Shown here: positions 43,053 to 51,064 of the stretch, piece by piece
How positions within the stretch are numbered: the stretch's first letter is position 1
Layout: each line of letters starts with the position of its first letter
Assembly: GCF_018614875.1 (NCBI RefSeq)
Contig: NZ_JAGGNW010000012.1
Span: 248,001 to 312,000, forward strand
DNA length: 64,000 bases
Source of the DNA: Variovorax paradoxus
Lineage (GTDB): Bacteria > Pseudomonadota > Gammaproteobacteria > Burkholderiales > Burkholderiaceae_C
Direction: 5' to 3'
Notes under the pieces: generated by a model
The model's input: only the letters and a program-made list of their open reading frames with translations
Told to the model about the DNA's origin: nothing
Database searches by the model: none
Program-made: the position numbers and the translations under genes

Positions 43053-43685
43053 TCAATCGATCAGCTTGTTCTTCAGCGCGTAGTAGGTGAGGTCGCTGTT
43101 GGAGGACAGGTTCATCTTCTCCATCAGGCGCGTGCGGTAGGTGCTGACGGTCTTCACGGACAGCGACAGCGTCTTGGCGATGTCGCCCGCCGTCTCGCCC
43201 TTGGCGAGCTTCAGGAACACCTGGAACTCTCTTTCCGACAGCTGCTCGTGCGGTGCCGCGTCGTCCTTGCGATCGAGCTGGCGCGCCAGCAATTCCGCGA
43301 CGGCCGGCGTGATGTAGCGGCGGCCGAGAGAGATGGTGCGAATCGCATTGACGATCTCGATCGGATCGCACTCCTTGTTGAGGTAGCCGCTCGCGCCCTG
43401 GCGGATGAGATTCATCGCGTAGTGCTCTTCGGGATAGCCGCTCAGGATGAGGATGCCCACGTCCGGCGCCTTGGCCCGGATCATGGCGAGCGCGTCGATG
43501 CCGCTCTGCCCCGGCATGGAAAGGTCCATCACCAGCACGTCGAGTTCCGTGGTGCGCACGAGCTCGATGGCTTCGCGCCCGCTGGCGGCTTCGCCGGCCA
43601 CGCGCAGGTCCACGTGTTCGGAGAAGAATTGCCTCAGGCCCGATCTCACGATGGCGTGGTCGTCCACAATTCCAATTTTGATCAT
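43053..43685 (-). CDS. NarL/FixJ family response regulator
   Basis: A 210-residue two-component transcription factor. The receiver (1-120) has D8-D9 and the phosphoacceptor D54 (LVMDLSMPGQSGID), K102-region NKE and typical LSGYPEEHYAMN. The LuxR-type helix-turn-helix (about 145-205) is EQLSEREFQVFLKLAKGETA then KTLSLSVKTVSTYRTRLMEK. It begins with ATG 43685, divergent from the histidine kinase at 43793, with 107 AT-richer bases between that should hold both promoters. Target genes cannot be told. Confidence 0.94.
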   Translation of the reverse strand: MIKIGIVDDHAIVRSGLRQFFSEHVDLRVAGEAASGREAIELVRTTELDVLVMDLSMPGQSGIDALAMIRAKAPDVGILILSGYPEEHYAMNLIRQGASGYLNKECDPIEIVNAIRTISLGRRYITPAVAELLARQLDRKDDAAPHEQLSEREFQVFLKLAKGETAGDIAKTLSLSVKTVSTYRTRLMEKMNLSSNSDLTYYALKNKLID

Positions 43686-43792
43686 CTGTTACTTTCTTCG
43701 TTGTGTCGCGTCCGTGGAAGCTGCGGCATGCCGGTCCCCTGTTTGTAGTCAATTATTCACGAACTTGTGTTGAAAGCACCTTCGAAAGTTTC

Positions 43793-45136
43793 ATGCATTG
43801 GTTAGCCCCTCCAAAAATGGCCATGAGCCTCCTGCTCGCGGCGCTGGCCGCGCTGGCCCTCGTTGGCATCAACGAGGCCGGATACCGCCAGTCCAGCCGT
43901 GCCCTGGCGGACATCGATGCGGCGGTGAAGGTGCGCGGTACGCTCAACCAGATCCTGCAGAACATGCTCGATGCCGAAACCGGCCAGCGAGGTTACCTGC
44001 TGACCGGCGAAACCAGCTATCGGCAACCCTACGACACGGCGGTCAAGCAGGTCGACGGCCACCTTGCGGCGCTACGCCAACTGTACGCCGAACGCCCGGC
44101 CGAGCGCACGCGGCTGGCGGACCTTTCCCGGCATGTGCAGCGCAAGGTCGCCGAAATGGACATGAGCGTGCGGCTGCGGCAGGACGGCAAGGACGAGGCC
44201 TGGAAATTCGTCATCACGACGGACGTGGGACGCGAGGAAATGGATGCCATCCGCAGGACCGCCGGCGAATTGGCGGACATCAGCCACGAGACCCTGCACC
44301 AGAGCCAGATCCTGGTGATGAAGTCATTGCGGCTGGCGCGCATCGGTACCGCCATCGTGGCGCTCGCCGCGTTTCTTGCCTTCTTCCTGTATCTCCGGCA
44401 GACGCACGCGTTGCGCTCGATTGGAGAGCGCCAGCAAGAAACGCTGCAGCGCGAGCGCAACGCGCTCGAAGACGAAGTACGCGAACGCACCGCATCGCTG
44501 GCCGAACTGGCCACGCACCTGCAGGACGTGCGCGAAACCGAGCGCGGCTACCTCGCGCGCGAACTGCACGACGAGCTGGGTTCGCTGCTGACCGCCGCCA
44601 AGCTGGACGTTGCCCGCCTCAAGTCGAGGCTGCTGGAGGCGCCGGACGCCACCCAGCGGCTGCAGCACCTGACCGAGCTGCTCAACAGCGGCATCGCGCT
44701 CAAGCGGCGCATCATCGAAGACCTGCGGCCGTCGTCGCTCTCGAACCTCGGGCTGGTCGCGTCGCTGGAGATTCTCGGGCGCGAGTTCGCCGAGCGCTCG
44801 GGCATCCAGGTCCAGATGGTCCTCGAGCCCGTGACCATGGACGAGTCGCGTCAACTCACGATCTACCGCATGGTGCAGGAGAGCCTGACCAACATCGGCA
44901 AGTACGCCGAGGCCAGCGAAGCGACGATCGTGCTGAAGAACTACGAGAACCACGCGGTGGTGGAAGTGGCCGACAACGGCAAGGGCTTCGACCCCCAGCG
45001 CATCCGCCCGTCGACCCACGGCCTCGCAGGCATGCGCCACCGGGTGGAGGCGGCCCGGGGCAAGCTCACGATCGCGTCGACGCCGGGCCGGGGAACCCGC
45101 GTGAGCGCCATGCTGCCCATTGCCCGGCCGCTGTGA
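43793..45136 (+). CDS. CHASE3-type sensor histidine kinase (NarL/DegS-like)
   Basis: A 447-residue membrane kinase. Helix 1 is at 9-25, a CHASE3-like periplasmic helical domain at about 35-180 (LDAETGQRGYLLTGETSYRQ is its signature), and helix 2 at about 184-201 (IGTAIVALAAFLAFFLYL). A coiled coil leads to the HisKA_3 dimerisation domain with phosphoacceptor H259 (RELHDELGS), then the ATPase domain (YRMVQESLTNIGKYAEASEA; VEVADNGKGFDPQ; HGLAGMRHRVEAA). The start ATG 43793 puts a short n-region before helix 1; an upstream start at 43703 is possible. Its partner is very likely the divergent NarL/FixJ regulator, since both are of the same class. Confidence 0.93.
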   Translation: MHWLAPPKMAMSLLLAALAALALVGINEAGYRQSSRALADIDAAVKVRGTLNQILQNMLDAETGQRGYLLTGETSYRQPYDTAVKQVDGHLAALRQLYAERPAERTRLADLSRHVQRKVAEMDMSVRLRQDGKDEAWKFVITTDVGREEMDAIRRTAGELADISHETLHQSQILVMKSLRLARIGTAIVALAAFLAFFLYLRQTHALRSIGERQQETLQRERNALEDEVRERTASLAELATHLQDVRETERGYLARELHDELGSLLTAAKLDVARLKSRLLEAPDATQRLQHLTELLNSGIALKRRIIEDLRPSSLSNLGLVASLEILGREFAERSGIQVQMVLEPVTMDESRQLTIYRMVQESLTNIGKYAEASEATIVLKNYENHAVVEVADNGKGFDPQRIRPSTHGLAGMRHRVEAARGKLTIASTPGRGTRVSAMLPIARPL

Positions 45137-45340
45137 CCTCCTGCCGGCGCCATTGCCGGCGCACCTTCGGTACTACCGCACGGATCGGCGCGCAAGGAAC
45201 TCGGCCATCTCCTACGCTCCCCGCGCCCAGCCGCTGACAGCCCCTCGCAGGAGGGTCCACTTAAGGTTGCTCATGTGCCGTCCATTTCCTCTTTGAACGA
45301 GCAATTTCGAAACAACGAGCGAAGCCTCGAAGGAGTTCCC

Positions 45341-45505
45341 ATGCTGTATTACGCCGTGGTGTTTCTGGTCATTGCGCTGATTGCCGCCGTGTTCGGTTTC
45401 GGCGGAATCGCGGCCAGCGCGGTGGGGATCGCCAAGATCCTTTTCGTGATCTTCGCCGTGCTTGCCATCGCCAGCTTCCTGGCCGGCTTGCTACGACGCA
45501 AGTAG
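45341..45505 (+). CDS. DUF1328 family small membrane protein
   Basis: A 54-residue protein that is nearly all membrane: two hydrophobic helices ([20 protein letters not shown] and [20 protein letters not shown]) joined by a short IAASAVGIA turn and ending in a basic RRK tail. It matches the DUF1328/YtjA family of small inner-membrane proteins. AAGGAG lies eight bases before the ATG. It begins a run of small envelope or stress proteins reading rightward. Function unknown. Confidence 0.9.
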   Translation: MLYYAVVFLVIALIAAVFGFGGIAASAVGIAKILFVIFAVLAIASFLAGLLRRK

Positions 45506-45558
45506 CGTAGGTACGATCCACAGGCTCCCGCAATTCATCTCCCCGGAAAGGAAAATTC

Positions 45559-45933
45559 ATGAACACGACCAAGACTCCCTCGCAAGTTGCCGACGAAGCC
45601 CGCCAGACCGCCACCGATGCCGTCGAAACGACTCGGGCCTATGCACAGAATGCGGTGAATGCGGCCGGCGAGAAGGTCCGCGAATTGCGCCGCGACACGG
45701 AACCCGCCGTCGAGCAGCTGGCAGCGCGCGTGCAGCAGGCGGTGCAGCGCGGCCTCGACGCGGCCTCGACCACGAGCGCACGCGCACAGCGGCGGCTGGA
45801 ACAGGCGGCCGACGTCACCGGACGCTATATCTCCGATCAGCCCGTGCGATCGGTGCTGATTGCGGCCGCAGCCGGCGCCGCGATCACCGCCCTCATCGTG
45901 CTGGCCAGCCGCGGCCGCCGGGACGACTATTGA
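45559..45933 (+). CDS. DUF883/ElaB-like membrane-anchored protein
   Basis: A 124-residue protein with a long helical, heptad-rich N-terminal part (about 5-90; VADEARQTATDAVETTRAYA, NAAGEKVRELRRDTEPAVEQ) and one C-terminal membrane helix (SVLIAAAAGAAITALIVLAS) followed by RGRRDDY. This is the layout of the ElaB/YqjD family, inner-membrane tail-anchored proteins reported to bind ribosomes in stationary phase. GGAAAGG lies seven bases upstream of the ATG. Assignment to the family is by architecture and composition. Confidence 0.8.
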   Translation: MNTTKTPSQVADEARQTATDAVETTRAYAQNAVNAAGEKVRELRRDTEPAVEQLAARVQQAVQRGLDAASTTSARAQRRLEQAADVTGRYISDQPVRSVLIAAAAGAAITALIVLASRGRRDDY

Positions 45934-45975
45934 TCCGCTGACGACGCGTACGCAGTTCCACCGGTTCGGCGCACC

Positions 45976-46359
45976 ATGCTTCATCCGATTTTTTCCACGG
46001 TGCTCGGGCATCCGGAACTCATCGCCGACCACGCCGCCAACTACGCAGCGCTGGTAAGACAGGAGGCCTCGGAAGCGGGGCGCGGCATCGTGACCCGCAT
46101 CGTTGCCGGCGTGCTGGCGGCGGCCAGCGCCATGCTGGCCCTGGGGCTCATCGGCGTTGCCGTGCTGCTGGGCGTGCTCCAGGGCAGCTTCCACTGGATC
46201 CTGGTGGTGGTGCCGGGCGTTGCACTGGCGATCGCCGGCATTTGCGCCTGGATGGCGGCCCGGCCGGTCCCCGGCTATGGATTCGACGATCTGCGCGCCC
46301 AGGTCGATGCCGACCTGAGGGCATTGCACGAAGCGGGGGCTCGCCATGAACGACACTGA
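45976..46359 (+). CDS. phage holin family (holin-X-like) membrane protein
   Basis: A 127-residue protein with two membrane helices (IVAGVLAAASAMLALGLIGV and ILVVVPGVALAIAGICAWMA), a soluble N-terminal helix and a short charged tail (LRAQVDADLRALHEAGARHE). It resembles the putative holin-X/YqjE family found next to ElaB-like genes; despite the name it is not linked to phage here. It overlaps the following gene by 14 bases, showing an operon. Probably functions with the neighbouring DUF883-type protein in the inner membrane. Confidence 0.78.
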   Translation: MLHPIFSTVLGHPELIADHAANYAALVRQEASEAGRGIVTRIVAGVLAAASAMLALGLIGVAVLLGVLQGSFHWILVVVPGVALAIAGICAWMAARPVPGYGFDDLRAQVDADLRALHEAGARHERH

Positions 46360-46834
46360 GCGCAGCTTCCTGACGCCACAGGAGCGGTTGGCCATCTCGC
46401 GCCGTGCGCTCGTCAGCCAGCTCAACGGCGAGGACGAGCCGCAGGACAACAACCGTGGCAAGCGCCGCACGGCGCGTGAACATCCGGCAGGGATGGACCC
46501 CGCCGACGAAACGATGGACCGTCACGCCTCGCCGCGGGGCCACAACCAATGGGCCTCGATGGCGCGCAGCATGACCGAGCGCTGGTGGCGCCGCCATCCG
46601 GCCCATGCAGTGGGCCAGCTCGCGCGCCCCGTGCTCGAACGCTATGCCCGCAGGGAACCCGTCAAGCTCATGGCGCTGGCGGCGGCCACGGGGGCGGTGA
46701 TCGTGCTGACCAAGCCGTGGCGCCTGCTCTCCTTCACGGCGGTGCTGGCGGCTGTGCTCAAGACATCCGACGTGGCTGACGTCGTCAACACGTTGATGCA
46801 GAAAAACACCAGTCCACGAAAGGATTCTTCATGA
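46346..46834 (+). CDS. hypothetical protein with C-terminal membrane segment
   Basis: A 162-residue protein I do not recognise at family level. The first 100 residues are charged and low in order (SRRALVSQLNGEDEPQDNNR; MDPADETMDRHASPRGHNQW), then a hydrophobic stretch VKLMALAAATGAVIVLTKPW and a weaker one LLSFTAVLAAVLKTSDVADV follow. Position after DUF883 and holin-X-like genes suggests a YqjK-like third partner of the ElaB/YqjE/YqjK set, which is inference. It overlaps both neighbours (14 bases before, 4 bases after as ATGA). Confidence 0.75.
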   Translation: MNDTERSFLTPQERLAISRRALVSQLNGEDEPQDNNRGKRRTAREHPAGMDPADETMDRHASPRGHNQWASMARSMTERWWRRHPAHAVGQLARPVLERYARREPVKLMALAAATGAVIVLTKPWRLLSFTAVLAAVLKTSDVADVVNTLMQKNTSPRKDSS

Positions 46835-47391
46835 ATGCCCAAGTTTCCCCGGCCACGGGCGCGGCAGGACACCAGCGCCTGGTGCTGGATGAACAGGCCA
46901 TCGGCGCCGCGGCCAAGAGCCTCGACGAAGGAGCGGTCACGCCCAGCTACGGCCCCTGGCGCGAGGATGTCCTCAAGCTGCTGAACGACGCGCTGGCCAC
47001 CGAGCTGGTTTGCGTGCTGCGCTACAAGCGCCACTATTTCACCGCCAACGGCGTGTCGTCGCCGAAGATCGCCGAAGAATTCCTGGTGCACGCCAACGCG
47101 GAGTCGGGCCATGCCGACCGCATTGCGGAGCGCATCGTGCAACTGGGCGGAGAGCCGGACTTCGATCCAACGCACCTGCTCGACCGGAGCCACGCGAGCT
47201 ACGACGAGTCCACCGACCTTCAGGCCATGGTGCGTGCGAATCTCGTGGCCGAGCGCATCGCCGTGGAAACCTATCGGCAGATGATCGGGCTGATCGGCGA
47301 CAAGGACCCGACCACCCGGCGCATGCTGGAAGACATTCTTTCCGATGAGGAAGAGCACGCGGACGAGCTCAAGGACTGGCTCGGCCACTGA
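46831..47391 (+). CDS. ferritin-like (bacterioferritin/DPS-like) protein
   Basis: A 186-residue four-helix bundle protein. Ferroxidase-type ligands are recognisable: NDALATELVCVLRYKRHYF (first Glu), HANAESGHADRIAERIVQLG (Glu-x-x-His-type pair) and, in the second half, LVAERIAVETYRQMI with DEEEHADELKDWL. This is the diiron pattern of bacterioferritin-like proteins. It stores or detoxifies iron, or protects DNA, probably under stress. A 30-residue N-terminal tail precedes the bundle. The ATGA overlap couples it to the gene before. A strong terminator follows 38 bases later. Confidence 0.87.
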   Translation: MNAQVSPATGAAGHQRLVLDEQAIGAAAKSLDEGAVTPSYGPWREDVLKLLNDALATELVCVLRYKRHYFTANGVSSPKIAEEFLVHANAESGHADRIAERIVQLGGEPDFDPTHLLDRSHASYDESTDLQAMVRANLVAERIAVETYRQMIGLIGDKDPTTRRMLEDILSDEEEHADELKDWLGH

Positions 47392-47429
47392 GCGGTCTCC
47401 GCGCCCGGCGCGAGCCCCGCCCGCCCATC

Positions 47430-47456
47430 AAAAAGCCCGGACGAACCGGGCTTTTT
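47430..47456. terminator. rho-independent terminator, bidirectional
   Basis: Perfect hairpin AAAAAGCCCGG/CCGGGCTTTTT with a five-base loop, giving a U-run in both directions. It lies between the end of the DUF1328-ferritin operon and the convergent BON-domain gene and can end both transcripts. Confidence 0.92.
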
Positions 47457-47481
47457 CCTTGGCAAGGGGCGAAGAAAGCGG

Positions 47482-47982
47482 TCAGCTCTTGACCTCGAGC
47501 TGGTTGTTCACCGAGGTCACGCCCTGCACGCCCTTGGCGATGTCCTCGGCACGCGCCTTGGCGGCGGCCGTGGGTGCCGGGCCCTTCAGGCTCACGACGC
47601 CACCCTTGGTGTCGACGTCGATCTTGATCGCACTCAGGTCCGGGTCCTTGGCCAAGCCGGCGGACACCGAGGCGGTGATCGCGGCGTCGTCCACCGTGGC
47701 GCTCACGGCCGCGCCAGCGCTCTTTGCGGCGTCTTTCACCTCGGTGGCAGTGCCGGAAGCGTCGACCTTCGCCTTGGCGTCCTTGAGGGCCTCCGAGGTC
47801 TTGGCGGCGGCCGTGTCGGCCGCCTTCTCGGTCTTTGCAACGGCGCTGTCGAGCTTCTCGCCCGCCGTGCGGTTGTCCGACTTGTCGCACGCGGCGAGGG
47901 TCAGCGCGGTGCCGGCCAACAGCACGGCAAGCCACGCGCGCGAAGACGACATGGCGATGGTTGTTCGACGGGTTTTGTTCAT
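47482..47982 (-). CDS. BON domain lipoprotein
   Basis: A 166-residue lipoprotein with signal peptide and lipobox LTLAAC. An alanine/lysine-rich helical spacer (about 30-85; EKLDSAVAKTEKAADTAAAK) is followed by a BON domain (about 92-166; DDAAITASVSAGLAKDPDLS, IKIDVDTKGGVVSLKGPAPT, GVQGVTSVNNQLEVKS). BON proteins such as OsmY act in the periplasm or at the outer membrane under osmotic and envelope stress. The start is ATG 47982; an upstream ATG at 48006 adds eight residues. Convergent with the ferritin operon of similar stress type. Confidence 0.9.
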   Translation of the reverse strand: MNKTRRTTIAMSSSRAWLAVLLAGTALTLAACDKSDNRTAGEKLDSAVAKTEKAADTAAAKTSEALKDAKAKVDASGTATEVKDAAKSAGAAVSATVDDAAITASVSAGLAKDPDLSAIKIDVDTKGGVVSLKGPAPTAAAKARAEDIAKGVQGVTSVNNQLEVKS

Positions 47983-48117
47983 TTGAAATCCTCCGGTCGC
48001 TCGCATGTGGGAGCAGGTAAAGACACATGACCCGATAGAGGGTCACTCTGCAATCTAGCTGTCGGACCGGGCAGGCAGGGGTGGCCGGCGGCGCGAAATC
48101 CTGTAGGACAAGAAGGG

Positions 48118-48951
48118 TTAAGCCGTCACGATCCAGCCTTCGAGCGGATCGAATGGCTCCGGCAGGCCGTAGCCCGGGCCGGGCGTGGAAGCGCGCAGCG
48201 CGCTCCAGGCGGCCTGCACGAGGCAAAGCACCGCATCGATGTGGTCGCCGCGGGCGTCGCCCAGCAGTTCAGCGCGCTGTGCGCCGCCGAGCGCCAGCCG
48301 CAGGCCGAGCCGCGACGCGCCCGCCTCGAGCGCGGCAAGCAGATCGGTCCGCGCTGCCAGCCGCTCGGCCGTCTGCTTTGCGGGCTCGTCGCTCTTGTAG
48401 CTGCGGCGGCCGATCAGCTCGCGCGCGAGCAGCCCCGGATAGGCCTCCAGCGCAACGCGGCTGCCGTTGCTGCCGATGTGCAGCCCGGGCAGGCTCGCGC
48501 CCGCGTCCAGGAGGGGCGGCACGCCCGCATGGAGCATGAAGGCTACGGGCGGGTTGACCCATTTCATCGACGTGCTGGACCCGGCAAGCCCGTCGGTCGC
48601 CCGGTGCGCGAACTTGCCGCCGACCGGACGCGCGGCACAGAAGGCGGCGAAGGTGGCGCGGATCTCGGCGCGGCTCAGGCTCGCATAGTGGGTCATGAGC
48701 GCGTTCCATGCCAGGGGCCAGTGCAGATGCTCCACCAGCTCGCGCGGGAGTCCGAACGGAAAATCGAAGCCGCCGATCCATGCCGGTTCGCTCCGCAGCC
48801 ACTCGGCCCAGGCATCGAGTGCCGTGAAGCGCTGCAGGCCCGCCAGCACCAGTTCGCCCGCAGCGCCGATGCCGCCGCGGGCCACGACGATCGGCTTGCG
48901 CGGCGTGGGTGCGCAAGAGAAATCGCAGCCGAACAGCAGCGCCGGGCTCAT
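48118..48951 (-). CDS. DUF429 domain-containing protein
   Basis: A 277-residue soluble protein. The N-terminus (LLFGCDFSCAPTPRKPIVVA) and GGFDFPFGLPRELVEHL carry the paired acidic residues of an RNase H-like fold, and DHIDAVLCLVQAAWSAL near the C-terminus adds another conserved acidic pair. This matches the DUF429 family of predicted nuclease-like proteins whose activity is unproven. The ATG at 48951 lies two bases after the EamA transporter stop, so it is the last gene of the folE-BLUF-EamA-DUF429 group. Confidence 0.8.
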   Translation of the reverse strand: MSPALLFGCDFSCAPTPRKPIVVARGGIGAAGELVLAGLQRFTALDAWAEWLRSEPAWIGGFDFPFGLPRELVEHLHWPLAWNALMTHYASLSRAEIRATFAAFCAARPVGGKFAHRATDGLAGSSTSMKWVNPPVAFMLHAGVPPLLDAGASLPGLHIGSNGSRVALEAYPGLLARELIGRRSYKSDEPAKQTAERLAARTDLLAALEAGASRLGLRLALGGAQRAELLGDARGDHIDAVLCLVQAAWSALRASTPGPGYGLPEPFDPLEGWIVTA

Positions 48952-48953
48952 GC

Positions 48954-49835
48954 TCACCCCAGCGCGAGCGCCACCACCCCGGCGGCGATGAAGGTGGCGC
49001 CCAGCAGCCGCAGCAAGCGGTCGCCCTCGCGCAGCAGGTGGCCGCCGATCAGCGCGGCGAACAGCATCGAGACCTCGCGCGCCGGCGCGACGTGGGAGAT
49101 GGGCGCCTGCTGCACCGCATAGAGCACGAGCACGTAGGAGACCGGGCTGATCGCCGCCACCAGCAGTGCGTACTTCCACTGCGCGCGCCACATGCGCGCG
49201 GTGGCGGCGCGGTCGTGCAGCGCCGCGGGCAGCAGCAGGCCCACGCGCACGAAGTTGCTGAAGTAGTCGAGCAGGATCGGCGACATCGCCAGGAACTTCA
49301 CCGCATAGCCGTCGGCCACCGTGTAGGCCGCGATGAAGGCCCCGGTCAGCACACCGTAGCGGATGCCTTTGTGCACCCGTGCGCGCTGGGCGGGGTCATG
49401 CTTCTTGCGCCAGAGGCCCGGACCGCCCGCCACCAGGAACACGCCGAGCACCACACCCGCGATGCCCGCAACGCCGATCAGGCTGATGCGCTCGCCCAGG
49501 AACAGGATCGCGACCAGCGACGACAGCAGCGGCCCCGAGCCGCGCGCCAGCGGATAGACCACGGTGAGATCGGATTTGCGATAGCCGCGCAGCAGGATGA
49601 CGTAGTAGAAGACGTGCAGCACGCCGCTCAGCGCGATGAAGCCCCACTCCCGCAAGCCCCAGCCCGGCACCACGCGCCAGCCCAGCGCGATACCCACAGG
49701 CGCCCACACGACCGCCATGAACACGCCGCTCTGGAACGCGAAGCGCGCATCGCCATTCGCCTTCTTGGCGGCGATGTTCCAGCTGGCGTGAATGATCCCG
49801 GCGAGCAGGATCAGCGCGAAGGCGGAGAGCGGCAC
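48954..49835 (-). CDS. EamA/DMT family transporter
   Basis: A 293-residue inner-membrane protein with ten predicted helices in two EamA-like halves. The first half has FALILLAGIIHASWNIAAKK at the start and VVYPLARGSGPLLSSLVAIL at helix 4, a family mark with its arginine. The second half begins GVLTGAFIAAYTVADGYAV. Members export or import small metabolites; no substrate is suggested beyond pterin or flavin links implied by folE and BLUF neighbours, which is speculative. It starts with GTG 49835, six bases after the BLUF stop. Confidence 0.88.
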   Translation of the reverse strand: MPLSAFALILLAGIIHASWNIAAKKANGDARFAFQSGVFMAVVWAPVGIALGWRVVPGWGLREWGFIALSGVLHVFYYVILLRGYRKSDLTVVYPLARGSGPLLSSLVAILFLGERISLIGVAGIAGVVLGVFLVAGGPGLWRKKHDPAQRARVHKGIRYGVLTGAFIAAYTVADGYAVKFLAMSPILLDYFSNFVRVGLLLPAALHDRAATARMWRAQWKYALLVAAISPVSYVLVLYAVQQAPISHVAPAREVSMLFAALIGGHLLREGDRLLRLLGATFIAAGVVALALG

Positions 49836-49841
49836 TCCGCG

Positions 49842-50264
49842 CTAATGACGGCCCACGATGGCGGCGGTGGCCATCAATTCTTCGAGCAGCGCCAGCGAGA
49901 CCTTGCCCGACACCGCATAGGGGTTGAGCTCGGGCTTTTCCGAATACTTGAGCAGGGTCGAGGCATTGAGCTTGGAGAGGTTGACCTGCCCCATGGTCCA
50001 GCCGCCGAAGCGGCGCTCGGAGATTTCTTCGTAGTGCAGCAGCACCACGTCCTTGTGGCGCGCATCGCGCTGGATGTGGCCGTACAGCTCGCTGATGGCC
50101 GTGCGCCCACCCTCGATGGCCTGCAGGAAGGTGCCCGCGCCGTAGCAAAGAATGCCGGTGATGCCGCAGGCCGTGTTGTGCATGCGCGATTGCGCGAGGA
50201 TGGCTTCGACGGCCTCCGGGCTCGTATCGGCGGCGCGGCTCGCGTAAAGAAGGCGGACCAGCAT
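49842..50264 (-). CDS. BLUF domain blue-light photoreceptor
   Basis: A 140-residue stand-alone BLUF protein binding FAD. The photocycle residues are all present: Tyr7 (RLLYASR), Asn30 (HNTACGITG), Gln48 (FLQAIEG) and the Trp89/Met91 pair (GGWTMGQV). After the domain (1-95) come two C-terminal helices as in short BLUF proteins such as PixD or BlrB; there is no EAL or other output domain, so it must signal through a partner. It starts at ATG 50264, directly after the folE stop (two bases). Light control of something in the folE-BLUF-EamA operon or of a remote partner is possible. Confidence 0.93.
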   Translation of the reverse strand: MLVRLLYASRAADTSPEAVEAILAQSRMHNTACGITGILCYGAGTFLQAIEGGRTAISELYGHIQRDARHKDVVLLHYEEISERRFGGWTMGQVNLSKLNASTLLKYSEKPELNPYAVSGKVSLALLEELMATAAIVGRH

Positions 50265-50266
50265 GT

Positions 50267-50998
50267 TCAGCTCCTTCGTGGCAGCAGGGAAAGGAATTCG
50301 CGGCGCAGGCTCGGGTCTTTGAGGAACACGCCGCGCATGACGGAGTTGATCATCTTGCTGTCCATTTCCTTCACGCCGCGCCAGGCCATGCAGAAATGCT
50401 CGGCTTCCATCACGAGCGCAAGGCCGTCGGGCTGGGTCTTTTCCTGGATCAGGTCGGCCAGTTGCACCACCGCCTCTTCCTGGATCTGCGGCCGGCCCAT
50501 CACCCATTCGGCAAGGCGTGCGTACTTCGACAGGCCGATGACGTTGGTGTGCTCGTTGGGCATGATGCCGATCCACAGCTTGCCGATGATCGGGCAGAAG
50601 TGGTGCGAGCAGGCGCTGCGCACGGTGATCGGTCCGACGATCATCAGCTCGTTCAGGTGCTCGGCGTTCGGAAACTCGGTGAGCGAGGGCGGTGCCACGT
50701 AGCGGCCCTTGAACACTTCGTTCAGGTACATCTTGGCCACGCGGCGCGCGGTGTTGCCGGTGTTGTGATCGTTCTCGAGGTCGATCACCAGGCTTTCGAG
50801 CACGCCCTTCATCTTGACCTCGACTTCGTCGAGCAAGGACTCGAGCTCGCCGGGCTCGATGAACTCGGCGATGTTGTCGTTGGCATTGAAGCGCTTGCGC
50901 GCGGCGGTCAGGCGCTCGCGGATCTTCACCGAGACGGGGGTGCCCTCGTCGTCGTTGTTTCCCTCAGGGCGCGGTTCCACGTCGGTTTTCCTCAGCAT
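50267..50998 (-). CDS. folE: GTP cyclohydrolase I
   Basis: A 243-residue enzyme turning GTP into dihydroneopterin triphosphate, the entry to folate and, through QueD, to queuosine. Zinc ligands: Cys and His in SACSHHFCPIIG and the later Cys in HFCMAWRGVKE. Family parts are NTARRVAKMYLNEVFKGRY and NVIGLSKYARLAEW. The usual CEHH reads CSHH, and the N-terminal 40 residues form a charged extension (RTDVEPRPEGNNDDEGTP-like). The product is also the substrate of NudB (51.8-52.3 kb), so two adjacent pterin steps lie close together. Confidence 0.92.
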   Translation of the reverse strand: MLRKTDVEPRPEGNNDDEGTPVSVKIRERLTAARKRFNANDNIAEFIEPGELESLLDEVEVKMKGVLESLVIDLENDHNTGNTARRVAKMYLNEVFKGRYVAPPSLTEFPNAEHLNELMIVGPITVRSACSHHFCPIIGKLWIGIMPNEHTNVIGLSKYARLAEWVMGRPQIQEEAVVQLADLIQEKTQPDGLALVMEAEHFCMAWRGVKEMDSKMINSVMRGVFLKDPSLRREFLSLLPRRS

Positions 50999-51064
50999 CC
51001 GCGCATGGTATCAGCGAACGCATTTCGGCAGCGCCCGGCGGGAACACCGCGCAAGCACAGCTCA

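Noticed and set aside
45976..46359. Prophage remnant because of the holin-type name
   Set aside because: No other phage gene lies nearby, and the gene belongs to a stress/membrane operon also found without phage.
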